From assembly GCA_014905825.1 (NCBI GenBank), contig JACGCN010000002.1, positions 3,162,001 through 3,226,000 of the forward strand: DNA of 64,000 nt. The letters run 5' to 3'. This document shows positions 33,021 through 44,809 of this stretch, piece by piece. Origin of the DNA: Lyophyllum atratum (taxonomy: Eukaryota > Basidiomycota > Agaricomycetes > Agaricales > Lyophyllaceae). A model generated the notes under the pieces. That model saw only the letters and a list, made by a program, of their open reading frames with translations. It did no database searches and had not been told where the DNA came from. How positions within the stretch are numbered: position 1 is the first letter of the stretch; each line of letters opens with the position of its first letter. The translations under genes were made by a program, and so were the position numbers.

Positions 33021-34118
33021 GCAGTCCGCGCAGCCCCACACGATGGACCCCAGCGCGACCGGCCGAGAATGGTCTTGAGCAATGACGACCGCCTATGATG
33101 AGAGCGTGAAAAAACCATCAGCGCATGTCAACGACATAAATGCAAGAGTGAATTCGAGTCATGGTGGGTTGCAAAAATTTCAGGAATGCCAATGGCTACG
33201 GCACAAATTTCATATCACGATAACGCATTGCGCGAGTTCGATACTTGGTCATTTGGGACGCATCATATTGTGGGAGGAGGAAAAGAAGAGCATTCACCGG
33301 TGAGCATATGTAGCATGCATGCCTCATGGACGGCGCTGACTGGCTTGGACGACAGGTGCTTAAGCTGCCGACTGCAGTCCGCGCAGCCCCACACGATGGA
33401 CCCAATCGCGACCTTCCGAGAATGGTCTTGAGTAACGACGACCGCCTATGATGAGAGCGTGAAAAAATCGTCAGCGCATGTCAACGTCCAAGACGACATA
33501 AATGCAAGAGTGAATTCGAGTCATGGTGGGTTGCAAAAATTTCAGGAATGCCAATGGCTACGGCACAAATTCATATCATGACGACGCAATTTATATGTTG
33601 CGCGAGTTAGATACTTGGTCATTTGGGACGCATCATATTGTGGGAGGAGGAAAAGAAGAGCATTCACCGGTGAGCATATGTAGCATGCATGCCTCATGGA
33701 CGGCGCTGACTGGCTTGGACGACATGTGCTGCGCTGCCGACTGCAGTCCGCGCAGCCCCACACGATGCACCCGTCCGCGACTGGCCGGGAACGTTCTGAA
33801 GCAATAACGACGGCCTATGACGAGAGCGAAAAAAACCCCGTCAGCGCATGTCCAGGTCCAAGGCTTAACATAAATGCAAGAGTGAATTCGAGTCCTGGTG
33901 GGTCGGAAAAATTTCAGGCGTGCCAACGACACAAATTCATATCACGACAACGCAATTTGTATGTTGCGCGAGTTCGATACTTGGTGATTCGGGACGCATC
34001 ATATAATGGGAGGAGGGAAGGGGAGAGCATTCACCAAGGGATAAGTGAGCATTTGTAGCATGCATGCCTCATGGACGGCGCTGACTGGCTTGGGCGACAG
34101 GTGCTTAAGCTGCCGACG
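33021..34118. repeat. Tandem array of three ~350-375 bp units
   Basis: Units begin with GCAGTCCGCGCAGCCCCACA at 33021, 33374 and 33743 (lengths 353, 369 and ~376). Each contains GACGACCGCCTATGATGAGA or a variant, GTGAATTCGAGTC(A/C)TGGTGGGT, a GGTGATT/GGTCATTTGGGACGCATCATAT block and GCATGCCTCATGGACGGCGC. Units 1 and 2 are very similar and unit 3 is more diverged. No open frame spans the array. Confidence 0.85.
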
Positions 34119-34329
34119 GAGCCAACGATAGTCGGGACTGAGGACAAACTCGTGAGTCCTTGATATAATCCGACAAGATCATGGGGATCAATGATAAACA
34201 CGCGGGGAGAGTCTGTCAGCAAGTGGGAATCTGTTTGCGCATCATCGACGGCACACGGGAACGAGATCAAGCGTGCCGTTTGCATAGGGTGTAGCGTGGT
34301 TATGCATCATGCAGACATTTTCAAGGTCA

Positions 34330-36650
34330 TAACGGGCGGGACGGGTAGAGGTAGAGGTGGCAGAGAGGGAAGGTGTAATGAGTCGGAGGGGGTGTGGCTC
34401 ACCGTGTCGTACGCGGGCATCGTCGAAGACTGGCGCGGCGGGTGCCGTGTCGTCATTCGCGCCGCACGCGTCAGGCTCGAGGTCCAAAGGCTGAAGCCGC
34501 GATTTGTGGAAGCATTTTTGAGTCACTGCCGGGCTTGATTTGGATGGATATCAGCGACAGTTGATAAACGGATGAAACATATTGGATGCTGGGCGTGAGA
34601 GGTGATTCAGAGAAGAACGTCAGCAAGAGAGTTGGACCGGCATGAACGACACGGACTACCGTGGCGTTTACCAGATCGAATGATTAAAGTGACATCATGA
34701 CCACGTAGATGTATGGAAGGGTCAAGCGAGGGTGCGCACGAAGGGGGCAGGGGGATAATGAGGACGAGGCGTGGCTTACCGGCGTGTTGTCCAAGGACAC
34801 TATTTCAGATAGCAGCAGCGTGCGTATAGTAATCCCCCTTCACGAGCTAGTCCGAACGAAGAAGGTGAGGCGTTTGAGACCTGAACCTACACGGACCTGA
34901 CATCAGCGAACGTTCAGGACACATCGAATATATTCGCACGTAAGTGATAGGCGAGAGAGTCAGAGAGGGACTGAGGACAGCAAGAATGAGGAACCCTATA
35001 CGACGGTGCCATAGAGGACTTTCAATAGCTGACTTGAGAATGAGACATCATGGAGTGTGATGGTACCGGGCTCGGTACAGAGGAAAGGGTAGAGGCGGGT
35101 AACCTCAGATGTCGACTTACTATTGCCAGCATACTCAGCAACGGGACCCGAGTTCTGACTTGCATCGACGACGGCCTGGACATGCACGGAGGTCAGCTAG
35201 CGTTCAAAGACCATTGAACGAACTCGGATGTGGGTCGTGGGAGCGTCAGATTGTAGAAAGAGAATAAGGAGTCGGCATTAACGACGCGCGGACACGGCGC
35301 CACGAGCGACGTTTACCGGGGTCCAGACAGAATATGGTACATCATGATCATATCGAGTAATGCGAGGATCGGAGGTCCCCGCGAGGGGGCGGGGGTTAAT
35401 CGGGACGAGGCGTGGCTTACCGTGTCGGCATCGGGGCACCAGAACATAAGGGAGGCGGTGTGCGCGGCATCGCCGTTCACGCGCCACTCTCACGTGAAGA
35501 CACCCAGGTCCGGAGCACGACGAGGAAGAGCAGACGTTTTGCGGGCATTTTCGAATTTGCGGCCTGGCCTTGGACGGACATCAGCGAACGTTCGAAGTCA
35601 TTTAATACGCTCGGATATAAGTGATAGGTGAGAGCGTCAGCAGAGAGTTAAGGATACAGCATGAACGTCCCCGGGATACGATCGTGGGCGGCGTTTACTA
35701 GACTTCTCGAGTAGGGCATCATACTCTAAAGTGATAGAAGGATCTCGGAGGGTAAAATGCAGGGTGAGATGTCGACTTACTCGCTAGTATACTGAACGAT
35801 GTGCATGGCTACGCTGGTGCATGTAGCTGCGGTGAAGTCGGGCATTTCGAATGTGCATTAACCACGGGCCGAACTTGCGAGGACGTCAGCGATTTGTTTA
35901 CCCATAGTCGAAGATAATGGAATGTGGAATGTCAGCGCTGAAGACATTGTGGACATTATGCCATGAACGACACGAGTCGGAGAACGAACATCAGCACGAT
36001 GTGCGGGGACCCGTGGCGTTTATACGAACAAAAAGGATTGGACAAACATCATGGTGAAAATTGATGATGAAGGGATAGAGGGGAAGATGAAAGGTTTACT
36101 AACTCACGAGGTAGACGCGTCAATACACGATAGTCACAGTAGTCGGGACGCTCGATGGTATATCTCGAAAATTCTGCGGCAACTACTGTCAAGAAGGACG
36201 TCAGCGGCTGGCACCTGTACGGAACATGCTCAGAATGTGGAAGCTCAGATCTAAGTGAAGAATTTTGTCTAGATGGCATTAACGCACACAAACACGATGC
36301 GCGGTGTGTCCCGTGGCGTTTACGCTCTCAAAGATTAAAGACATCATACTGATGGAGGGGAGAGATGTTCACGTACTCGGGAGCGAGAAGTATGGACGTG
36401 TGATTGCGGATAAATTTGGTTGTGGACTCATGGACTCGAGCGGCGCTGCGCCCGGATACGTGCTGGTACATGTGGCTCCATGAAAGACGTGTGAAGCCAA
36501 TCTGAAGGCCGACGTCAATAAAATCGTGTGACATGCACAGGGAATGTAAGGAGGAAAGGAAGGTCAGATTGACTTGAGCAGGCGTTGTTATCATACACGA
36601 CGCCGGCGGCGCGTGGTTTTAAATACATTAGCAAATTGAGCATCAGGAAG
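34330..36650. repeat. Field of decayed repeat units, ~300-650 bp apart
   Basis: A GTGGCGTTTA-type block recurs at ~34661, 35306, 35690, 36012, 36311 and (weakly) 36611. It is usually preceded by (T)GAACGAC or TTAACG(A/C)AC and followed 25-35 nt later by a CATCAT block (34692, 35341, 35716, 36046, 36341). CGAGGCGTGGCTTACC occurs at ~34763 and ~35407, and on the minus strand it reads as an intron donor (GTAAGCCACGCC). This may be tandemly copied exon-intron pieces of a lost minus-strand gene. I cannot assemble an open frame. Confidence 0.5.
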
Positions 36651-38047
36651 GTGGATGGTAAAGGGACGTGGAGGAACCGTACCCGGGGCATGGATGGATT
36701 TTTCAAGAGCTCACCGCAGTCCGGTTAGCGTCGACTTTGGTGCTATTAGCGTTGTTCAATGTAAGCAAGTGCAACGCCCTGTATGGCGAGAGTGGAGGTC
36801 CTATGGGAAAAGACCGGTCAGCGCATCGTCATCTTGTTACAGGAAGATGAATTGGACTGAAGAACAAGGAGAAGGGTGATAGGAAGTGGCAGAACACGAA
36901 GAGGCAAGTAGCTCAGGCACTGTGAAACTATAAATGTGTTCACGACAGCGCAGGACAATGTTGTGTACACCGTTCGTACTGGGAATGCAGTTTATCATCA
37001 TAGCTGCTGCCTCTTTCGATGTAGGACAGGCAATAGGAGACGATATGGATGAGAAAAGGAGACAACGTACCTGTTGGGTATATGATGGCCTGAAGGTAAG
37101 CATGGGGGGTACGTGTGGGTGGGTGTTCAACTTCAAGAACGACCTTCATCTACGTGTCTCTGACTAGAAACAAGTCTCTGAAGTTTGAGACTTGTCTGAG
37201 AATATGCATTATCAGCGACCACGGCATACTTCGATCGAGGGCGCGCGGACGCGGGGATAACGTCTTGATCCGTTGGGCGTACTGAAACTACCGATCTTAA
37301 GCACCCCCGATCATCCATCCAAAAGGGGGCAAAGTCTGACGATCGGTCCAGACTGAACCTGTCGCCACAACGGTGGGCTCCTATTACTGTAGTCCTTCAG
37401 GAAGTACAACCTTGCACAAGGCTGTAAAGACTAGGCCTTTGTTAGCCTTGGTAGCTGTGTGATATCTGGCAAAACGGATGAACGATTCGTTAGCCTCCTA
37501 GGTCCAACACTTTCCCATGACAATATAGCCAACGCGAAAGGGGAAGATCTCGAAAGACTGTGCTCGCCGCTCAAGGTGATCCGTAAAAGACTCAACGATA
37601 GGCTGATTGTCGTGGCATTATTATGTAGGACGATATCGAAGATGTGAGGTTTTCTGTCTACACGATGCAGATTACCCTTATTGTCGAAATCCGTACAACT
37701 CTGTGAATGAATGGACGCGGTATTCCAAAACATCAAAGTATCCGAGTCGTCCCTCCATATCGTGTTTGGACGCAACTGGTCGTCATACAGATGTACGAAC
37801 CTCATTCGTACTAGGTACATCTGATCAGAGCATAAGGTAAACCTCGTCAGTTTGAGAGGGATTATTGCTCGCAAGAGTGCTTGATATCGTTGTGACTAAC
37901 GAACCTCCCATGACAGTTTTCCGAGAAAACCAGGTATGGACTAGCACCATGACAGGCCCATCGCATCTTGACATACTTATACCCGGCTTTAGAGAATGAC
38001 CAGCCCATCATAAATTAAATAAACAGAAAGCTTCAGCGTGTCATAAT
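36651..38047. other. No gene recognised
   Basis: A 147-codon minus-strand frame (37874-37431) and smaller ones lack motifs. The right end is the 3' flank of the SWA2 gene. Confidence 0.4.
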
Positions 38048-40888
38048 CTATTGCTTGAACGCATTCCACGCCTCATTAAGCGTCCCAAATACCCCATTCG
38101 CAAGCATCCTCTGCTCCACCGTCGTATTCCCAGCATTAAGCTACAAAAAACCCAAGTAAGTCCAAACATCACAACGAAAGGATAAACCCCACCTTATCCG
38201 GATGCAACTTCGCAATCGTCTTCGTATACTTCACCTTCACCTGCGACGGCGTCACCAGCTCCGCCATCCCCACCTTCTGCAGCCCCAGCTCCGGCCACAA
38301 AACAGTATCCAAACTCCCAAGCAACGCCCGAATATTCGTCTCCTTCCCGCCCTTCCACGCCAGCAGCTTCCCATCCACACTATCCTTCAGCTCATGCCTC
38401 AGCTGCTCCTCCGCCTCCGCCGCATCACTTGCTGTGCGCAGACTCGCCAGCGCCTGCGACGGCGGAGCCGGCCTCGACAGCGCTGCCGGCTTCACAGGCT
38501 TCGCCGGCTTGGGCTTAGGCTTCACCACAGGCTTCCGCACACCCCCTGCATCCCCCTCCCTCCCCTGCACAGCCATCCTCCTACACCTCCCCGCCCCCCT
38601 CGCCGCCTCCTCCCTCACCTTCCCCCCCGCCCACTCCATCCCCGCCAACACCGCCCAATCCCTTCCCGCCTCCTCCCACTTCTCCCGCCCCTCCCACGCC
38701 TCCGCCCGTCTCTTCAGGGCTTTGGCAAGCGCATCCCCGAGCTCCACGCCCGCTCCCTCCTCGGCTCTCGCCACCTTGGCCTCTCGCGACGGATGGTACC
38801 CAGCTCCGATGAGCTCGATCACCGCCCCGGCATCCGCGATCGCACCAGCGTGGTCGCCTGTCCTGAGTCGGGCGATGGCACGGTTGTTGTGCAGGGACAC
38901 GAGGAGGAGGTGACCCGCTGGGAGGGTGCCGAGACCGAGGGTGTACGCGGATTCGGCCTCTGCGAATTGACCGAGCTTGAATTTGGCAGAGCCCGCGTCT
39001 TTGTGTTTCGTAGCCGTGGCGATGGCACCAAGCGAAGCAGACACGAGGTTCGCTCGCTGTCGGACGGGGGACGGCGCACGGCGTGAGGGCGGCGGGGGCG
39101 TATTCCTTGCTGCTGGCGTAGAAGAGGAAGACGCTGCTCCAGACGGAGGTTTGCCCCGCCGGAACGGCGAAACATACGCAGCAGGCTCCAGGTCGTCCGA
39201 GAACAAATCCGCCGTCTTAGGCTTCGGCTTCGGCTCAGGCACCTTCTGCTGCACCTGCTGATGCTCCATCGGCTTCCCCCTCGCACCCCGTGTCGTCCGT
39301 GGGCCCGCCTCGTCCGAGAAGGACCCCGCAGGCTCCCTCAGCCCGTCCTTCCACGGATCCTCGCCTTGCCCATGCCCCTCCTCGCCTATGGGCTCCGTCA
39401 TCCACTTCGGCCGCCCCGCGCCGACGACCCCGGGCGTAGAGGAGGAGGAACTCGCCCCGGAGGCGGAAGCGCGCTCGACGTAGGCCTTGGCCATGCGTTC
39501 CTTGCCTTCCTTCCAGAAGGAGCTGGCCTTGTTGAAGACGCTCAGCCCGATCTCGCTTGCTTGGGCGAGGAGCTTGTCTGCGTGTTCTTGGATGTTGCGT
39601 TCGCGTTCTCGTTCCTGGTCGCGGTCGAGTTGGGAATTGGATGGGGAGGGTGTTCTGTGGTCGCGGTCGCGCTCCATGAGACGCGCCCCGCTGCGAGGCG
39701 GGTGGTAGTCGGGGGATTGAGGGGAAGGCGAGGGTTCGCTGGCTCCGGCGCCGTTGGAGAGGAGTGTCTCGAGGGCGGCTTGGACGTCTAGGCCGGTATC
39801 GGTGGCGGCGAGTGCGACGCGGGCTTGTTGCACAGAGAAGCCCATCTCGACTATTTGCCCGAGGATGTGTGGGGGAGGGGAAACGGGCCGGGAGGAGGGT
39901 GTGCCATTGGTTCTTGATCTTGGTCGTGGGGCTGCCGGAGCTGGGGAGGAGCGGGTTGAGCTCTGGTTCGTAGTCTAGTGTATGGTAGTTCATGAGGGAT
40001 TGAAAATGGCAGAATGATTTGGATACACACTGGAGGCGACTTGCGTTTCGGCATAGCGTCGACTGGTTTACTCAGGGCACCCAGAATATCATCCTCGTCG
40101 TGAGAATCATCACCCAACAACGCGTCCTCGCGATTTCCGAAATCAAAGTCCCCAGGTGAATTTGGGCGTCTCCGGGGTGGTAGTGCTGGGGCAGAATCCT
40201 CGTCTCCCAGCATCCACGGCTTGGACTCTGGTGTCGCAGGACGTATTTGTGGTTTTGTCCGTGCGGCAGGCTGCGCTGAGAATTCGCTCAACCAGTCGTC
40301 GCCATCTACCAAGGCTGCGGCTGCGGGTGGCGGGGTGGGTTTTGTAAGGCCTGCCCGACCGGCTGGCTTCGACGCGAACGAATCCAAGCCCCAATCGTCT
40401 TCTACTAATGCCGCAGGCTTCACAGACAATGAAGCAAGAGCTGCTGTGCTGGGTTTCCCAAGGCTATCCAGCCCGTCCCAGGCATCGGACGTTGGTGCCT
40501 TTACTTTCTGCTGGTGTCTCCTCAAGCTGGCAAGCTTCAATCGTTCGGCTTCTGCAGCCCGTTCTGCTATAGTCATACGTGCGCTGCCGTTAGCGCCAGC
40601 AGCCAGCGACCCGCTGAGGAGCCCGCTGAATGCGTCTCCGCCATTTGATGAAGGCTTCGTGGCAGGATTCGGTGTGGTCGTCCTATGTGATGATGTACTG
40701 CCCCTCGATGGTGTGATAGACCGTGAGCTAGGGTTGGAGGACCCCGCGGATGAGAGCATGGAGAACACATCGTGCTGCGGTCTTTTAGGGAGGGCGTTGG
40801 GTGGTGGTGCTGATCCGAGCTTCTGGGGCAGCGGCGTGGGCTTGGAGGGCGCAGACGAGTTCCACAGATCGGCGAAAGAGTCAGCCAT
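38048..40888 (-). CDS. SWA2: Auxilin-like clathrin uncoating factor (UBA, TPR and J domains)
   Basis: Three exons, 40888-40031, 39974-38193 and 38140-38048 (2733 nt, 910 aa), all phase 0. The N-terminal ~330 residues are Ser/Pro-rich with repeated acidic W/F motifs (DDWGLDSF, DDWLSEF, SFADLWNS) of the kind that bind clathrin. A UBA-like helix set follows (ILGQIVEMGFSVQQARVALA), then a TPR region (KFKLGQFAEAESAYTLGL, LHNNRAIARLRTGDHAGAIA) and a C-terminal J domain with the essential HPDK loop (IAKLHPDK, just before the last intron) and the terminal helix ANGVFGTLNEAWNAFK. This is the SWA2/auxilin order. The protein recruits Hsp70 to strip clathrin from vesicles. It is divergently arranged with the MetRS gene, with 180 bp between start codons. 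Confidence 0.92.
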
Positions 40889-41068
40889 AGTGGAGTACGC
40901 GCAGACCGGCTTGCGATGAGAGAAGGGCCGCGCTCGTCGTGGTCGACGATGAGCAAGATGGGTTACGATCGTCGTCGGTTGTGATGGGCTGGGCTCGGGG
41001 TTAAGGGCCGGTATACCCGAGCTGTCCGAATTTCACACAACGCTCTTTTCAATTTCCCGCCAACACGG
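40889..41068. promoter_or_regulatory. Shared divergent promoter of SWA2 and MSM1
   Basis: Only 180 bp separate the two start codons, so both genes probably share control elements. A CGCGCTCGTCGTGGTCGACGA block lies near 40929. A decayed copy of this spacer is present at 43595-43755. Confidence 0.7.
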
Positions 41069-43200
41069 ATGCTGCGTTGCCTTGCTCGACGTCTGCAGCG
41101 ATGGCCAGGAAGATTTCAGAATCATAGCCCTGTTTTGGGGCGCGGTCTAGCTACGGACAGCAAGCCGTACTACATTACTACGCCCATATTTTATCCTAAT
41201 GCTGGTATGTCGTTCCTAACTCAGAATCGAACAGCCAAATAATGCATTGCAGTCCCACATATTGGCCATCTGTACTCGCTCGTCGTTGCAGACATATTCG
41301 CGCGTTACCAACGCCTGCTCGAGCCTAACAGGCCCGTTCAGTTCCTCGCGGGGACGGACGAACACGGGCTTAAGATTCAAAAGGCCGCACAGGCTAAAGG
41401 TCTGGCACCCAAAGAATTCTGCGACGAATTAAGCAGCCAATTCCGTGTGTGTTCGTCTTTACTTTCTCCATGCCCCTCACCGAGACTGACGAACGTCGCA
41501 GAGACTCGCAGACAGCGCGCAAATCACCAATACCATCTTCATGCGCACCTCCGACCCCGCTCACCACGCCGCCGTCGAGAGTGTCTGGGTACGTCCTCCA
41601 ACCCCGTCTTCCCAATCTCATCTCTAATCCCCAACACAGAACACCCTCAACGCCAAAAACCTCATCTACAAAGCCAACTACTCCGGCTGGTACTCCATCA
41701 CCGACGAGTGCTTCTACACCCCCGCCCAAGTCATCACCAGCCCCTCCAACCCCGCCCTCACCATCTCCACCGAGACCGGCGCCACCGTCGAATGGCACTC
41801 CGAGGAGAACTACATGTTCCGCCTCTCCTACTTCCGCGAGTCCCTGCTGGCGCATTATACCTCGGAGAAGGGAAGGAACGCGCTGTTCCCGCCGCAGCAC
41901 CAGGCGCATGTGGTGAAGATGTTGAGGGAGGAGGGGTTGGAGGATTTGTCGGTGTCGAGGCCGCGTTCGAGGCTTTCGTGGGGTGTGGAGGTGCCGGGTG
42001 ACCCGGGACATACGATTTATGTGTGGTTTGACGCGTTGTTGGTATACCTTTCTGGGATTGGGTACCCTTGGGGTGGGGCGGGCAAGGGCCAGGTGGAAGG
42101 CTGGCCTGTGGATCTACAGATCATCGGCAAGGATATCCTCCGGTACGCCCTTTTCCTTCCTGTTCACTGCTGCATGAGCTGAATCTATGGATACCCTCGC
42201 AGCTTCCACGCAATATACCTCCCCGCGATCCTTCAAGCCCTCGAGCTACCCCTGCAACACCGTCTTCTCGCGCACGCCCACTGGACAGTCGAGCAAAAGA
42301 AAATGTCCAAGTCCGTCGGGAACGTAGCAGACCCCTTCGAAGCCATGGACGAATTCGGCGTCGACGTCATTCGGTTCTACCTCGCCCGCGTGGGGGGTCG
42401 ATTCCGTGACGACACTGGTATGTCTCGTCTTTACCCTTTCTTCCCCCTGCCTCCACCCCGTTTTGCTTTCCTCCTTACACCGCGCTTGACATGTTATTAA
42501 CGGCAACACACAGACTGGTCCCGCGAACAACTAGAGAAGCACGATCGTGAGATCCAGTCCCTCCTGGGCAACCTTCTACTACGCGTCACCTCCCCCAAGA
42601 TCTCGGCACGCGCCAGCACCGCCCCGCCCGCCTCTCTCCAGTCCATCTTTTCCGCGCAGAACGTCGCGACGTCCGACCACGAACAGAACGAGAAGAACGT
42701 CTTTGTGCACCCGCGCGCCGAAGGGGAACTGGAGAGAAAGGACCAGGCGGAGGGGCTGGGGCCGCTGATGGCTGCGACACTGTCGGTCTCGAGGGGTGTG
42801 AAGCTGGCCATGGCAGAGCGGGAAGTGGGCGATGCACTAGATCAAATAATGCTCCTCCTCAAACTCGTACGTCCCCTCCCCACTTCCTCTTCCTCCCCCC
42901 CCCTCTCCCTCATCTTCCTCGGCCTAGGCGAACAAAACATTCACCGACATCGCCCCCTGGAAAAAACACCTAACGCCCGAAGAAGTATACGCCTGCCGCG
43001 CCGCCTCGCTCGAGGCGCTGCGGGTGGCGGGGGTGTGTCTCCAGCCGTTCGTGCCTGGGGTAGCGGGGCGGCTGTTGGATGCGTTGGGCGTGCCGGAGGG
43101 TGAGAGGACGTGGGCGGAGGTGGAGGGGGGGAGGATGCGTGGGAGGTGGGAGGGGGTGGGTGGGGTGGGGGAGGTGGAGGAGGGGGCGAGGCTGTTTTAG
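41069..43200 (+). CDS. MSM1: Mitochondrial methionyl-tRNA synthetase
   Basis: Seven exons: 41069-41204, 41253-41446, 41502-41588, 41640-42142, 42203-42417, 42514-42866, 42928-43200. They total 1761 nt (586 aa) in phase. It charges mitochondrial tRNA-Met. The N-terminus (MLRCLARRLQRWPGRF) is Arg-rich and lacks acids, as expected for a mitochondrial presequence. Class I signature motifs are intact: PHIGH after YYITTPIFYPNA, and KMSKS in VEQKKMSKSVGN. Other family blocks are FLAGTDEHGLKIQ, YVWFDALLVYLSG and WPVDLQIIGKDILRFHAIY. The C-terminal third is the anticodon-binding helical domain (ANKTFTDIAPWKKH). The length fits a bacterial-type short MetRS without extra tRNA-binding domains, which favours the organellar over the cytosolic enzyme. 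Confidence 0.95.
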
Positions 43201-43594
43201 ATGGGTCGTAGGAACAAGTATGTGCGTAATTCGTGGATATAATATTCCTTGGATCCCTAGATGTAGATCTTTGTGGGATGGATTGAGCTCTATGCATTGA
43301 GCGTGAAGAAGGGACCTCGAAGTGAGCCGGGATCCTTTCTTATTGACAGCCATGATTGACGCTTCCTCTCGATGGATGAAGCGCTCATAAAGGCTGCCAA
43401 CTACACTACCAATGCCCCACCCCCATCGAGCAACTTCACCAATGGTAGCTTGCATGATGTCCTCCGTGCATGAATATGATTCACGGACGATGAGTGCCAG
43501 TTCATCTTAAATCACAGGCGAGTAGCAATAAATTGTGATTGAGACTCGAAGGGTGAATAAGCCGCAAGGAAAGCACTGTGAATCGGTAGAATGG
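43201..43594. other. 3' flank of MSM1, no gene seen
   Basis: A short spacer before the promoter relic. No coding segment recognised. Confidence 0.4.
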
Positions 43595-43755
43595 GCGCCT
43601 ATGGGCGCGCTCGTCGTAGTCGTCGATGAGCAAAATCATCACTACCGACTTGAAGTGTGTCACGGTGTCATGAGCCAGGCCCGGGGTCAAGTCCGAATTC
43701 CACACATAATCCCCCGTCAACCTTCGTCAACGCGTCAACACGGATGCCGCGCGAT
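43595..43755 (+). repeat. Decayed copy of the SWA2/MSM1 divergent promoter
   Basis: Ordered matches to 40921-41075: GGCGCGCTCGTCGTAGTCGT and GACGATGAGCAAAATC-like blocks, then a GGGGTCAAG block, TCCGAATTCCACACA (compare TCCGAATTTCACACA) and finally CAACACGGATGCCGCG (compare CAACACGGATGCTGCG, which contains the MSM1 ATG). Similarity ends just past the start codon. The copy lies between MSM1 and the tail of IPT-TPR copy 2. Confidence 0.7.
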
Positions 43756-43966
43756 GGTCCGTGAAACACATGCTCCCACTTCAATGACAGCGAACGCATC
43801 CTGATGCACAGATTCCACACCTTTGAAACGTCGTCGTGGAGGCGATGGATGCTGTCCATCTTCTACCATCGCCATTTGGCTACACAGGAACGTGCAACTA
43901 CGAACGTTCAGGCCGCTATTTGTAACTCGTAGAGGTCAAGGTATGGACGGAACGCCCTCAGATATC

Positions 43967-44046
43967 TTATAGTTCATCTGTACATAACCGCGCTGCCTCA
44001 TTTTGCATGTGAGTAGAGGCCTCTTGATCACCAGTCTTCCCATAAG
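43967..44046 (-). pseudogene. 3' tail of IPT-TPR copy 2, cut off by a transposon
   Basis: On the minus strand this matches the last ~80 nt of IPT-TPR copy 1 nearly base for base, starting at CTTATGGGAAGACTGG and ending LCTDEL-stop. The rest of the gene continues at 51109, on the other side of the 7.06 kb element. Confidence 0.85.
44036..44046. repeat. Left target-site duplication (11 bp) of the TIR element
   Basis: CTTCCCATAAG occurs here and at 51109-51119. The uninterrupted copy 1 has the sequence once, so it is the duplicated target. Confidence 0.85.
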
Positions 44047-44464
44047 GGCACCAGTTTTTTACCGTGGCACTACCGTGCGTACCGTGGCTACCGTGCGTGC
44101 CGTGGCACTGAACTGCTCGGTACTCAAGGGTGAGTGCACGGTCCAGATGAGTCTCGCGGGTTATTGCGGTCTGCTCGGCAGGTAACTATGCTGCTCAAAG
44201 TGGGGCGAAAAAGAATAGACGTAACATAAATGTAACATAAATAAAGGTTCCGTAATAATTACCATACGGTAATTCATTGATGCTCTGGAATATAAATTTA
44301 GTCCTGAGCCACTCACGAAACAGTCGCGAAGGCACCCCGACACATACTAGTAGTAGTATAGTAGAGAACTTGGGAAGACTTGGAATTCGAAAAATCGCTT
44401 GGATCATGGATGGGTCACATGATCATCTAGTTTGGGCAACCAATGCCTCAATAACGCCCGGGGG

Positions 44465-44786
44465 TGTTGCAAGTTAAACTCAGTCGATATAGGGAACGAC
44501 TGTTATATTGATATGTACCTGTTGCAAGTTAAACTAAAGTAGACGTAAGTGGTGTGACTGATGTAGGTAGGGTAACGACATACCTCAGTCGATATAGGGA
44601 ACGACTGAGGTATCGGGAGGTAGGGATTCGTCTATCTAAGGTGGAACTGTACAGTACCAAATTTACTTCCGTCTCCCCTTTTCCTTTTCTGTCCGAGGCG
44701 CGATAGCGCGACTGGGCGAGGAGTCACGTCGCGTCACGCGTGATCCCAGACGCGTGTTGGCGTGAGGCGCGATCCTCGCTCCAACA
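44465..44786 (-). repeat. 3' LTR of the Copia element
   Basis: 322 bp and apparently identical to 49146-49467. Contains two copies of a short TCAGTCGATATAGGGAACGA motif. Confidence 0.95.
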
Positions 44787-44809
44787 CTCCCCCGGACTCG
44801 CGCAACACG

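Noticed and set aside
37431..37874. 147-codon minus-strand open frame
   Set aside because: No recognisable family, start context or splice partner. Kept as unannotated.
38202..39791. Long plus-strand open frames across the SWA2 gene (294 and 176 codons)
   Set aside because: Shadows of the minus-strand SWA2 exon, with Arg/Leu/Pro-skewed composition and no domain.
41394..42011. 205-codon minus-strand open frame inside MSM1
   Set aside because: Antisense shadow of a GC-rich coding exon, with Gly-rich composition and no motif.
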